Part shown: positions 7,329 to 15,214 of the stretch, one piece after another
Position numbering within the stretch: position 1 is the stretch's first letter
Layout of the letters: every line of letters begins with the position of its first letter
NCBI GenBank assembly: GCA_027451565.1
Contig: DAIDJC010000005.1
Location: 1-31,190, forward strand
Length of the DNA: 31,190 nt
Direction of reading: 5' to 3'
Source: Limisphaerales bacterium
GTDB lineage: Bacteria; Verrucomicrobiota; Verrucomicrobiia; Limisphaerales; UBA11358
Program-made: the position numbers and the translations under genes
The notes under the pieces: model-generated
Told to the model about the DNA's origin: nothing
The model's input: the letters and a program-made list of their open reading frames with translations, nothing else
Databases searched by the model: none

Positions 7329-8195
7329 TTAGCGCGCCGACCCAAGCCCCTCCAGGTAGGCCAGGATCAGTTTGGGCAGGTCCCGGCTGTATCCTCCCTC
7401 CAACAAACTGAAAAGTGGCGCTTCCAATGTCCCCAATCTTCGTCCAAGCCAGTGGTAATCCTCCTCTTCCAAGCTTCCTTGAGCCAGGGGATCGCGGCGG
7501 TATGCGTCAAACCCGGCGGACACAGCCACCATATCGGGCTGAAAACAGCATAGTGCGTCCAAGGCACGTTGAAGCATGTCCAGGTAGGTTTCACGAGGAA
7601 CAGAGGGTGGAACACAAAAATTGAAGGCGTTGTTTCCACGGTTGGCAAGACCTGTGCCGGGATATGCCGGGGATTGATGCACGGAAAAAAAAGCCATCCC
7701 GGGTTGGTCCAGCAAGATATCCTCGGTGCCATTGCCGTGATGAACGTCAAAGTCAAAAACAGCCACCCGTTTGCAACCCTCTGTGCGCGCTGCCAAGGCC
7801 GCAATGGCTATATTATTCAAATAGCAAAAACCCATGGATTGATTCCGCGTGGCATGATGGCCCGGCGGACGCATCAGGCTGAAGGATGGTTCCCCGGCCA
7901 GTGCCAGGGTCAACCCCGCCAGCGCCGCTCCTGCTGAGGCGCGGGCATAATCCCCTACTTTCTCGAAATAAGGCGTGTCGGAATCGAAATCACGCGGCTC
8001 CTGCAACCTCTCCAGGATTTCCGGCGCATGTGCCCGCAGTATGGCTTCCGTGCTGGCAGAAGCGGGCGTGACCCATGCCAGCGGCAAATGGTTCTGTTTT
8101 TGCAGCATCGCGCAAGTGGCCGTGATCCGGGCCGGGCGCTCCGGATGGCCGGGATTTAAATACCCGGCGCATGCTGAATCAGTGATGATTGTCAC
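7329..8195 (-). CDS. histone-deacetylase-fold amidohydrolase
   Basis: A 288-residue member of the HDAC/AcuC/acetylpolyamine amidohydrolase superfamily, zinc enzymes that remove acetyl groups from lysine side chains or small amines. GHPERPAR (16-23), RPPGHHA with His113/His114, and DFDVHHGNG (148-156) with zinc ligands Asp150 and His152 are present. SAGFDAYRRDPL supplies the third ligand, Asp230, and LLEGGYS the catalytic Tyr. All catalytic residues are therefore in place. No signal peptide is present. The substrate cannot be told from sequence: acetyl-lysine in proteins, acetylpolyamines or acetoin-related regulation are all possible. It lies in a minus-strand housekeeping run, 177 nt after the lipoyl-transferase gene. 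Confidence 0.93.
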   Translation of the reverse strand: MTIITDSACAGYLNPGHPERPARITATCAMLQKQNHLPLAWVTPASASTEAILRAHAPEILERLQEPRDFDSDTPYFEKVGDYARASAGAALAGLTLALAGEPSFSLMRPPGHHATRNQSMGFCYLNNIAIAALAARTEGCKRVAVFDFDVHHGNGTEDILLDQPGMAFFSVHQSPAYPGTGLANRGNNAFNFCVPPSVPRETYLDMLQRALDALCCFQPDMVAVSAGFDAYRRDPLAQGSLEEEDYHWLGRRLGTLEAPLFSLLEGGYSRDLPKLILAYLEGLGSAR

Positions 8196-8372
8196 CCTGA
8201 AAGTGTCGCGAAAGCCACAGGCCTGGCAAAGCCATTTTGCGATTTTTCACCATCTGAAAAACCATGGCCGAAACTGCACCCGCCCAAAACCCAGGGGCGA
8301 TCATTAGGCCAATTCAAATGGTACCCCATAGTCTCTGCCGTTTGAATCCGGCGCCAGGGCATTACAGGGGAA

Positions 8373-9077
8373 TCACCGTTTTTTTTGGTGGCTTTCCGAG
8401 CTGTAAACACTCCTCTCCAATAGCTCGGCCAGCACCTTCTCGGCATCGCCTGGCTGCCATGCCTGCCATTCCATGCCGTGAAGACGGGTGCCCGCCATCA
8501 ACATGGATTCTTGCCACAAGGCCCGCTCCATGCCTGGCAGCGGTTGGATGGACCCTTGAATTAAAAGGCCGGACCTATTGCGACGCTGTGCGGCACCCGC
8601 AATTTTGCGGCCCTCGAACAAAAGGTCAAATTTTTCATATCCCACAAAGCACGATCCCGGTACGCGGGGATGGATGGGAATGGAGCCGGGTGAGACAAAA
8701 GCATCCGGTGCAAGATTTGATTTGATCTGAAGGTTCAGGAAGGCCTCACGGATCCAGGAATGGATGCGATGGTAGCTATCGGTGGCGGTCAGGGCATGCC
8801 ATTCGTGGCCGGGTGGAACGGTCAAACTATAAGTCCAATCGGCATCATGGGCCACGACGCCACCACCGGTGGGGCGCCGGATCAGGGGACGCAGATGGGT
8901 GGCCTTCTCCACCAATGCGTATCGCTGCAGATGGCCAAAGGTGGCGGCTGGCTGGGACCATCCATAGAAACGGAGGATGGGACGACCCAATTCAGATACC
9001 CTCTTTAAAAGAGCCTCGTCCAAGGCCATGTTAAAAGCAGGTGAACCAGCCCCTGAATCCAAATGATACCAGGTCAT
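8373..9077 (-). CDS. lipoate/octanoate transferase, LipM- or LplA-like
   Basis: A 234-residue member of the biotin/lipoate A/B protein ligase family, which attaches octanoyl or lipoyl groups to E2 and GcvH domains. RRPTGGGVVAH (67-77) is the family signature and GRKIAGAAQRR holds the conserved Lys158. Cys143 in GSCF lies where LipM octanoyltransferases have their acyl-carrying Cys, so I favour octanoyl transfer over ATP-dependent lipoate ligation, which also usually needs a longer protein. The reading frame is open upstream to 9203, but the ATG at 9075-9077 is the right start: the product then begins MTWYHLDSG as in the family, and it overlaps the nth stop as ATGA, implying translational coupling. 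Confidence 0.88.
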   Translation of the reverse strand: MTWYHLDSGAGSPAFNMALDEALLKRVSELGRPILRFYGWSQPAATFGHLQRYALVEKATHLRPLIRRPTGGGVVAHDADWTYSLTVPPGHEWHALTATDSYHRIHSWIREAFLNLQIKSNLAPDAFVSPGSIPIHPRVPGSCFVGYEKFDLLFEGRKIAGAAQRRNRSGLLIQGSIQPLPGMERALWQESMLMAGTRLHGMEWQAWQPGDAEKVLAELLERSVYSSESHQKKR

Positions 9078-9739
9078 GGTTTTCTGGTCCTTACACCCAG
9101 CCGTGGGCAGAGCGATGCCAATTCGCAAAGCCCACAATCTGGTTTGCGGGCTCCGCACCGTCGTCGGCCATGCCAGATGAGCCAGTGGCTGAACAAAGTC
9201 CACTCTTCCTGGGGGACCAGGGGTGTCAGGGCCATCTCGATTTTTACCGCATCTTTTTCGCGGGTCAATCCCAGCCGGTTGGCCAGCCGGGTGACATGTG
9301 TGTCAACCACAATGCCAGATTGGATGCCAAAAGCGTTTCCCAGGACCACGTTGGCTGTTTTGCGACCCACGCCCGGCAGGGCATGCAACTCCGCCATCGT
9401 TCGCGGAACCTCCCCCCCGTGTTTCTCCACCAATTGCTCGCAGCAAGCCTTGATGTTGCGCGCTTTGTTCCGAAAAAATCCGGTTGTTTTGACCAATTCC
9501 TCCAATTCCTGAATGTTTGCCCGGGCATAATCTCGAGCCGTCTGGTGACGTTTAAATAAAACCTTTGTCACCATGTTCACCCGTTTGTCTGTGCATTGGG
9601 CGGATAGAATGGTGGCCACAAGCAACTCCAGTGGATTGTTGAAATGCAACTCACAATGGGCGTTGTAATACACCCTACGCAGCACGGCCATGATTTGACC
9701 TGCCCTGACTGTCCGCTCTTGCAGTGTCTCACGTGGCAT
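9074..9739 (-). CDS. nth: endonuclease III (DNA glycosylase/AP lyase)
   Basis: Endonuclease III removes oxidised pyrimidines and nicks abasic sites in base excision repair. The helix-hairpin-helix LPGVGRKTANVV carries catalytic Lys127, VVDTHVTRL carries catalytic Asp146, and the C-terminal 4Fe-4S cluster has the exact spacing C-X6-C-X2-C-X5-C (CGARKPDCGLCELASLC). With the ATG at 9737-9739 the product is 221 residues, close to the family norm; the frame is open to 9853, but that would overlap the preceding gene and add an unrelated leader. AAAGGAA lies 11 nt before this ATG. Its stop overlaps the lipoyl-transferase start by ATGA. Confidence 0.96.
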   Translation of the reverse strand: MPRETLQERTVRAGQIMAVLRRVYYNAHCELHFNNPLELLVATILSAQCTDKRVNMVTKVLFKRHQTARDYARANIQELEELVKTTGFFRNKARNIKACCEQLVEKHGGEVPRTMAELHALPGVGRKTANVVLGNAFGIQSGIVVDTHVTRLANRLGLTREKDAVKIEMALTPLVPQEEWTLFSHWLIWHGRRRCGARKPDCGLCELASLCPRLGVRTRKP

Positions 9740-9809
9740 CCTGGCGCTCTTTCCTTTCCACCCCCGGCAGGGGGCGCAGAAATCCCCGCCCGGGGGATGT
9801 GGATTAAAT

Positions 9810-12038
9810 CTATTTGGCGACAGGTGCGTTGGTGATGGTGCCTTCAGTTCCACCGGTTGACGGGGGTTTGACTGTCACAGACACCGTGGACCCGGTTACC
9901 AAAACTTCTGGTGGATGGGCAAAAGTGCACCGGCCATCGGTCCAACGGTATAACCGGCCTTCCTTGTCGTTCAAAAAGGACCAGACGAACCAGATGGCAA
10001 AACAAATGGAGAGAATTTTGGGCCAGAGCGATGGTTTTTCCGCAAAGGCATCCGTGGATCCAAAAACGGCGCCTGGAGGCAACGAGGCGACGCTTGTTAA
10101 TGCCCCGCCGAACGGAACGTTCATCCGAGCTTTGGAATTCACCGCCCAACCATTGGCGTCCAAAATGGGGCCCAAGTTTCGTTTCCTGAGTTTCAGCCAG
10201 GCAATGGCCATGGAGGGGGCTGAGATCACCAGCATCACCCCTGCAAAAATCAAAGGTATTTGCCAGGGCTCAAACTTGCCCAGAAACACCAGGATACTGG
10301 CGCCTGCTGCCGCCAAGCTGCCCAAGGCAACGCTGATCAAAGCTATCACGCTGGGGTCAAAGGCGCGCTTGGAACCCGCAGCGCCGCCCGCAGGTGCGTT
10401 GGCCAGGGTTGAAAGCTGGGCGTTCGCAGCGGCTTCTGCATCCGCCGCCTGCTTGGCCGCCCGTTCCTCCAGCATTCTCACCAGCTTTTTGTAGGGTGAC
10501 CAAAAAGCCTGACGTATGCTGATGGGATTATCCACGATTTTTGTGATGGTCGCATCCCAATCACGGCCGGACCGGTCATAAAAAATACCGTTGCGCCCAA
10601 CCATTAAATTGTCCGAATCACCACCGGTGAATCCCGCCACGATGGACATTTTCTCGCCGGTTCCCTTTCTCACACAATCGCAATACGCCAGATAAGTGCC
10701 AGCCATGCCAGCCATGACCGCATGCTTGCCTGCGTCATCCACCGTCAGGCACAGGTCGCAACTGCGCTGGTCCAAATAAAGCGTTCCAGCCTGGAAAATC
10801 GCTTTGTCTTTGCGACCATAAAAGTCTGCAAAATTGACAAAATTCCTGCAGAGGCGTCCCAAGTCCCGGTGGTAATGAATCAAACGATGAAGTCCAAGCA
10901 CCGCCTGGGAGTTGCCTTGCTCCGCTTGGTCCAGTGCAATCAAATCCGTCAAAATCTGCCTGGATTTGGAGGCCAGGATTTCTCGTACGCGGGGCAACCC
11001 TATCTTCTCAACCGACCCGCCTGCCTTCGATTCATTCCAAGCTTCAAACGCAGACAGCTTTCCCACCAGATCTTGCCAGTCCGTTTCCGTCAGTTGGGTT
11101 TTATCCCCCAGAAGGGGCTTGACGGCAAGGTTGACAAGGTCGGCCATGGCATTGCTCCAGGCTGGGTTTAAACCATGGATCAGGGGCAGTGGTGCGACGG
11201 GACTCACCTGGGCTAGAGGTAGTGAGGCTATGTCCGCATGTCGGCTCGTCAGCTCTTTGGACCCCAGCAACGCGTATTCCTCCTCATCCCGATTCAGGGC
11301 GCTCACCGACCTGGGGTCAAATTCTGCCAGCCGCCCGCGCACAAAGAAATCCTCCACCTTGGCCCTGACGGCACGCACGGCAATTGCGGCCGCTTCCGTT
11401 TTCAAACCCAATGGCAGGATGGCCACGTCCCCTTCTGCCTTCTTCCACCAATCAGAAAAGGCCGCCGCCTCGCCAAAAAATAAATCCACCTTGGCCTGGC
11501 TCACCCCGGGCTTTCCACTGGCATCCTTTTCCAATCCAACACAGGCAATGATGTCAGAAACCACCCCCTTCGTGAATTCGTCCTCCACGGAATCGGCAGG
11601 AATAATCCCATCCCCATTCAAAGGCTTGCTGGCAAAAGTTTGGGCAGCCGTGGCTGCCTCCCCAAAGGTCACCTCCTCATGGTCGGCCTTGCCTAAAATT
11701 TTCCGGGCAAATTGGGCAATCAGTTTCCCTTCGTCATTGCTGTCATTAATGGCGGCAGGACGCAAGGTGGCACTTCCTTTTAACAGATCATCGGGGTTCT
11801 TAAGCATGGTTACCGCCCATTGCACGGCCGCAATCAGCTCCGGCGCACGCACCCTTCCATCCTTGTCGGTGTCTATCAGGGAAAGGGTGGTGGCGTCAAA
11901 TTCCACCCCGGTGGTCGGACAGGCCAGGGCCACCCAAAGTTTCTGGTCCAGTTGGCCCAAATTGACAAAATCTGTCCCCCGGTTCATCAAAACCTGATTG
12001 AATCCGCCAGCCCTGAAAAATTTCCATGAATAACTCAT
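9810..12038 (-). CDS. large EF-hand membrane protein, function unknown
   Basis: With the ATG at 12036-12038 the product has 742 residues. Near the N-terminus is FFRAGGFNQV, then a canonical 12-residue EF-hand loop DTDKDGRVRAPE (56-67), suggesting calcium binding. The middle is a long soluble region of about 500 residues. Two hydrophobic helices follow at about 564-586 and 592-614 and a third at about 672-689, so the C-terminus is membrane-anchored. An Ala-rich coiled-coil-like stretch (AAKQAADAEAAANAQ) precedes the first helix. No signal peptide is seen, so the large N-terminal part is probably cytosolic. I recall similar uncharacterised proteins in Verrucomicrobia and Planctomycetes. nth follows 70 nt downstream; purU diverges. 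Confidence 0.85.
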   Translation of the reverse strand: MSYSWKFFRAGGFNQVLMNRGTDFVNLGQLDQKLWVALACPTTGVEFDATTLSLIDTDKDGRVRAPELIAAVQWAVTMLKNPDDLLKGSATLRPAAINDSNDEGKLIAQFARKILGKADHEEVTFGEAATAAQTFASKPLNGDGIIPADSVEDEFTKGVVSDIIACVGLEKDASGKPGVSQAKVDLFFGEAAAFSDWWKKAEGDVAILPLGLKTEAAAIAVRAVRAKVEDFFVRGRLAEFDPRSVSALNRDEEEYALLGSKELTSRHADIASLPLAQVSPVAPLPLIHGLNPAWSNAMADLVNLAVKPLLGDKTQLTETDWQDLVGKLSAFEAWNESKAGGSVEKIGLPRVREILASKSRQILTDLIALDQAEQGNSQAVLGLHRLIHYHRDLGRLCRNFVNFADFYGRKDKAIFQAGTLYLDQRSCDLCLTVDDAGKHAVMAGMAGTYLAYCDCVRKGTGEKMSIVAGFTGGDSDNLMVGRNGIFYDRSGRDWDATITKIVDNPISIRQAFWSPYKKLVRMLEERAAKQAADAEAAANAQLSTLANAPAGGAAGSKRAFDPSVIALISVALGSLAAAGASILVFLGKFEPWQIPLIFAGVMLVISAPSMAIAWLKLRKRNLGPILDANGWAVNSKARMNVPFGGALTSVASLPPGAVFGSTDAFAEKPSLWPKILSICFAIWFVWSFLNDKEGRLYRWTDGRCTFAHPPEVLVTGSTVSVTVKPPSTGGTEGTITNAPVAK

Positions 12039-12173
12039 AAAATTAGATTGATTCAACTGATTCCCCGGCAATTAAAGCAGGGATTCCGGCCAAAAACAGC
12101 AAAAATTTGAGCCCCCTCCCGCCATTGTTTGGGATTGGCCTGCCGGCTTCGAATGTGCATCATGGGGTTCATC

Positions 12174-13007
12174 ATGCGGGATAATGCCACTATCACTGTG
12201 CTGGGCCGCGATAAAACGGGGGTGATTGCCCGGGTCACCCACTTTCTTTTTGAGCAACATGCCAATGTCGAAGGTCTTGAGGAGCAGGTCACTCGGGGAC
12301 AATTCAGCATGACCTTGCAAGCCTCCTGGAAGCCCGGGGATTTCAAGCCGGAGGTTTTGCAAAGAGGATTGGATCAGTTGGCAGCCAGCTTGGGAATGGA
12401 AATCAAGTGCCGCATCATCAATCCGCAGCAACGCCAACGGTTTGCCATTTTGGTCACTCGTGAATCCCACTGCCTTCAAGCCCTGCTAAAAGCCCGGCTC
12501 CCTGCCGATCCCATGTTGGTTTTGGGCAATCATCGCGATCTGGCAGGCTTGGCCGAAAAGCACGGCCTGCCTTTTCACCATGTTCCATGGAAGGACAGGG
12601 ACCGTTCCGAAAGGAGGGCCTTGGAATTGCTGGACCAGAATGATGTTGATTTCATTGTGCTGGCCCGTTTCATGAAGATCCTTTCACCCAACTTCGTGTG
12701 GAGGTATAAAAACAAGATCATCAATATCCATCCCTCCCTGTTGCCCAGTTTTCCAGGGCCGCAGGCATACCGCCAAGCTTACGAAAGCGGGGTTAAAATT
12801 TTTGGGGTGACGGCGCATTTTGTTTCGATGGGCCTGGATGAAGGGCCAATCATTGCCCAGGATGCCTGCCGGGTCAGGCCTGGTATGACCTTGTCTGAAA
12901 TGGTTGCCAAAGGGCAACGATTGGAGTCTTCCACCTTGGTCCGGGCGGTGCGGCTGTACTTGGGCAGGCGCCTGGATGTGCATTGGGGAATCGTCAAGGA
13001 ACTTTAA
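12174..13007 (+). CDS. purU: formyltetrahydrofolate deformylase PurU
   Basis: PurU hydrolyses 10-formyl-tetrahydrofolate to formate and THF, balancing one-carbon pools and feeding formate to purine synthesis. The 277-residue product has an N-terminal ACT domain (about 4-80; ITVLGRDKTGVIARVTHFL) and a C-terminal formyltransferase fold. The catalytic triad of this fold is present: Asn184 and His186 in INIHPSLLP, and Asp222 in MGLDEGPII. The frame is open to 12129, but the ATG at 12174 directly precedes the ACT domain and has GGGG at a good distance. The sequence NIHPSLLPSFPG is a little PurN-like, yet the ACT domain argues for PurU. It diverges from the EF-hand gene across 135 nt. Confidence 0.94.
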   Translation: MRDNATITVLGRDKTGVIARVTHFLFEQHANVEGLEEQVTRGQFSMTLQASWKPGDFKPEVLQRGLDQLAASLGMEIKCRIINPQQRQRFAILVTRESHCLQALLKARLPADPMLVLGNHRDLAGLAEKHGLPFHHVPWKDRDRSERRALELLDQNDVDFIVLARFMKILSPNFVWRYKNKIINIHPSLLPSFPGPQAYRQAYESGVKIFGVTAHFVSMGLDEGPIIAQDACRVRPGMTLSEMVAKGQRLESSTLVRAVRLYLGRRLDVHWGIVKEL

Positions 13008-13058
13008 ACACGAAAAGCGAAATGGAAAGGGTCAAAATGCCGCAAGATGCTGGAGGGG

Positions 13059-13121
13059 AAACTCTTCGGAAAAATCGAAACCTTACCCAAGGCGGTCTTG
13101 TGAGGTTTTTCCAAAGAGTTT
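13059..13121. repeat. imperfect inverted repeat between purU and mqnE
   Basis: The arms at 13059-13074 and 13106-13121 are complementary over 16 positions with one mismatch. The 31-nt centre contains a nested CAAG/CTTG hairpin (13088-13100) and AAACCT/AGGTTT complementarity. There is no T-run after it, so it is not a standard intrinsic terminator. The whole 13008-13225 spacer (218 nt) has no supportable ORF. Confidence 0.6.
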
Positions 13122-13125
13122 GCGC

Positions 13126-13153
13126 CCAGTAGATTGGGGCAGACTGGCTTTTT
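13126..13153 (+). terminator. weak terminator- or attenuator-like hairpin upstream of mqnE
   Basis: CCAGT (13126-13130) pairs with ACTGG (13143-13147) around a 12-nt loop and is followed by CTTTTT (T-run at 13149-13153). Five pairs is weak. GGCAGAC (13138-13144) can instead pair with GTCTGCC (13185-13191), and the two structures exclude each other. This could be the end of purU or a leader switch for mqnE; either is speculative. Confidence 0.3.
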
Positions 13154-13215
13154 GAATTTCGTTTTTCGGGTTGAAAACCTGGATGTCTGCCAATCCCCAT
13201 CCACGCGCATCCTTC

Positions 13216-13228
13216 AAGGCCGGATTTG
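13216..13228 (+). promoter_or_regulatory. ribosome binding site and TTG start of mqnE
   Basis: AAGG at 13216-13219 is 6 nt before TTG at 13226-13228. No ATG lies in frame between the upstream stop (TGA at 13172-13174) and the radical SAM core, so the gene uses TTG here or the GTG at 13262. The Shine-Dalgarno spacing favours the TTG. Confidence 0.6.
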
Positions 13229-14422
13229 CCTTGGCCAGAAATTTCGGGTATTTATGAAGGTGTGAGTTCTTATATTCGGCGCAGTGAGTTGCGCGATATT
13301 TATGACAAAGTAGTGGCGAATGAGCGCATTTCCGATCAGGACGCCCTGCGGCTCTTTGAGTCCCGCGACCTGAACGGTATCGGGGCCATTGCCGATTTTG
13401 TCCGGGCCCGCAAAGTGGGAAACAAGGCCAGCTATATTGTCAATCGTTACATCAACTATTCCAACTACTGCATCCTGTCCTGCCAGTTTTGTTCTTTTGC
13501 GCGCAAAAAGCGCGATGCGGACGGTTTTCAATTATCCGTCGAGGATATTGTGGCAAAGGCTCGGGAAGCGTTGAAAATTGGCATCACGGAGTTGCACATT
13601 GTTGGAGGGTTGCATCCAACGCTTCCTTTCAGCTATTACACGGACATGCTCAAGGCGCTGAAGGCGCTGGATTCCAGGCTGCAACTGAAATGTTTCACGG
13701 CAATTGAAATTTTGCACCTGGCCTGGCTGGCCAAAAAATCCGTCGAACAAACCTTGGTGGAATTGAGGGAGGCAGGTCTGGCTTCGTTGACTGGCGGTGG
13801 CGCGGAAATCTTCCAAAAAGAAATCCGATCCCGCATAGCCAAGGGCAAGGAATCAGCGGCCGAGTACCTGGATGTGCATCGAACCTGGCATAAGCTCGGG
13901 GGCCAAAGCACCTGCACCATGTTGTATGGACACGTGGAATCTCTTTCTGACAGGGTGGACCATTTGCGGCAGCTTCGGGAATTGCAGGATGAAACCGGCG
14001 GTTTCGTGGCGCTCATACCGCTGGCCTATCAACCTGCGGATAACGACCTGCCCGTGACCAAGCCACCCACGGGTTTTGATTCGCTCAAAACCCTCGCAGT
14101 AAGCCGCATTTATCTGGATAATTTCCCCCACCTGACCGCCTATTGGGTGGGGTTGGGGTTGAAGCTTTCCCAAGTGGCCCTCAGTTTCGGCGCTGATGAT
14201 ATTCATGGCACCATCATCGAGGAGCACATTTTCCACATGGCAGGCGCCAGCTCCCCCCAGTTGCAAACTGAGACCGACATGGTCAAAGCCATCCGTGAGG
14301 CGGGTCGCCAGCCGGTCCAGCGCGGCACCTTTTACGAGCCGCTCCGGGTTTGGCCTGAGGCAGATTTGGAGGCCCAGGAAAAAAAGAATGCCACTTGCGA
14401 TGACTTGGCGCTGGCATCTTGA
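13226..14422 (+). CDS. mqnE: aminofutalosine synthase MqnE (radical SAM)
   Basis: MqnE joins the enolpyruvyl-benzoate made by MqnA to SAM, giving aminofutalosine in the futalosine route to menaquinone. The 398-residue protein has the radical SAM cysteines C82, C86 and C89 in YCILSCQFCSF, then ELHIVGGLHPTLPFSYY, which is characteristic of MqnE and distinguishes it from its paralogue MqnC. The C-terminal half continues through TMLYGHVES and ALIPLAYQP in the order expected for the family. It starts at TTG. It lies 12 nt before a lipoprotein gene and two genes before mqnA, so the first two steps of the pathway are encoded together. mqnB, mqnC and mqnD are not in the window. Confidence 0.95.
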   Translation: MPWPEISGIYEGVSSYIRRSELRDIYDKVVANERISDQDALRLFESRDLNGIGAIADFVRARKVGNKASYIVNRYINYSNYCILSCQFCSFARKKRDADGFQLSVEDIVAKAREALKIGITELHIVGGLHPTLPFSYYTDMLKALKALDSRLQLKCFTAIEILHLAWLAKKSVEQTLVELREAGLASLTGGGAEIFQKEIRSRIAKGKESAAEYLDVHRTWHKLGGQSTCTMLYGHVESLSDRVDHLRQLRELQDETGGFVALIPLAYQPADNDLPVTKPPTGFDSLKTLAVSRIYLDNFPHLTAYWVGLGLKLSQVALSFGADDIHGTIIEEHIFHMAGASSPQLQTETDMVKAIREAGRQPVQRGTFYEPLRVWPEADLEAQEKKNATCDDLALAS

Positions 14423-14434
14423 AACCGCCGTGCC

Positions 14435-15193
14435 ATGACTGGCCCCGCACTGATCTGGAAACTGGCTTTGACCGCACTTTGCTGCATGGGTCTGGCAGGC
14501 TGTTCCACTTATACTCGCTTTCAAGCCTGCGGACCAACCCAGCCCCCGAGGCCCGCCAATTATCCCATCCCGGTTTTCACCCCGGATAAACCCTTGCCTC
14601 GCTCAGTTTCGGTCCTGGGCACAATCTCAATCCAACATACTCCCTTCACCGTTTGGGGCGGGAACGTGGATGCCGAGATGAAAAAAATCATGCGAAGGGC
14701 CCATGCCTTGGGAGCGGATGAAGTTCAGGTGGTGAACTTGCAGGCGCCAGGGTTTGACTCGCCGAATTTCAGCATCCAAGCCCGGCTGTTGCGATTTGAC
14801 ACGCCTTGGGAAAGTCTTGCCATCTCCGAACGGGCTTTCCAGGAATACTTGTCCAAAAACCGGCAAACGCTGGACCCCATTGAGGGCATCTGGACAGATG
14901 GACTCCCGCACCGGCTGGGAATTATTCGCGATTCCAGGCACCCAGGGCGTGATTTTATAGCTTTTACACTCACGCCGGACCAGCCCAATTGGAAACCCGG
15001 ATATAAAAAAATGGACATCGCCCTGGGGCCAGGCCCGGGAATTTACCAGATTAAATATTATCGCGATGATTTCTGCCCGTCCGACCTGGAGGTCAGCTTG
15101 GATCATGGCAAAAGCATGCATTTCATCCTGGAAGTGGGGGACCAGTCCTGCATGATGACTTTCAAAAAACTGGATTCCACTTCCAAACCCTGA
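14435..15193 (+). CDS. lipoprotein of unknown function between mqnE and mqnA
   Basis: The 252-residue product has a lipoprotein signal with the lipobox LAGC and Cys23 as the modified residue, so it should be anchored to a membrane facing the periplasm. The first half contains SVSVLGTISIQ and EMKKIMRRAHALGADEVQVV, a pattern similar to YbjQ-like small domains. The second half is beta-rich (DFIAFTLTPDQPNW, GIYQIKYYRDDF, SMHFILEVGDQ) and unfamiliar. It sits 12 nt after mqnE and 21 nt before mqnA, all on the plus strand, so it is probably in the same transcript. Nothing in it suggests an enzyme of menaquinone synthesis, so the linkage may be incidental. Confidence 0.78.
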   Translation: MTGPALIWKLALTALCCMGLAGCSTYTRFQACGPTQPPRPANYPIPVFTPDKPLPRSVSVLGTISIQHTPFTVWGGNVDAEMKKIMRRAHALGADEVQVVNLQAPGFDSPNFSIQARLLRFDTPWESLAISERAFQEYLSKNRQTLDPIEGIWTDGLPHRLGIIRDSRHPGRDFIAFTLTPDQPNWKPGYKKMDIALGPGPGIYQIKYYRDDFCPSDLEVSLDHGKSMHFILEVGDQSCMMTFKKLDSTSKP

Positions 15194-15214
15194 TCTTAAA
15201 ATTTAATTCTTTGC

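Noticed and set aside
9078..9203. Longer start at 9203 for the lipoyl-transferase
   Set aside because: The extra 42 residues overlap nth and are unlike the family. The ATG at 9077 forms the ATGA overlap and begins the known N-terminus.
9740..9853. Longer nth start at 9853
   Set aside because: It would overlap the 3' end of the EF-hand gene and add an unrelated Pro-rich leader. The ATG at 9739 gives the normal family length and has an upstream AAAGGAA.
10912..11997. 361-codon plus-strand frame inside the EF-hand protein gene
   Set aside because: The opposite strand has a coherent protein with an EF-hand loop and membrane helices; the antisense product is Ser/Pro/Arg-rich without structure.
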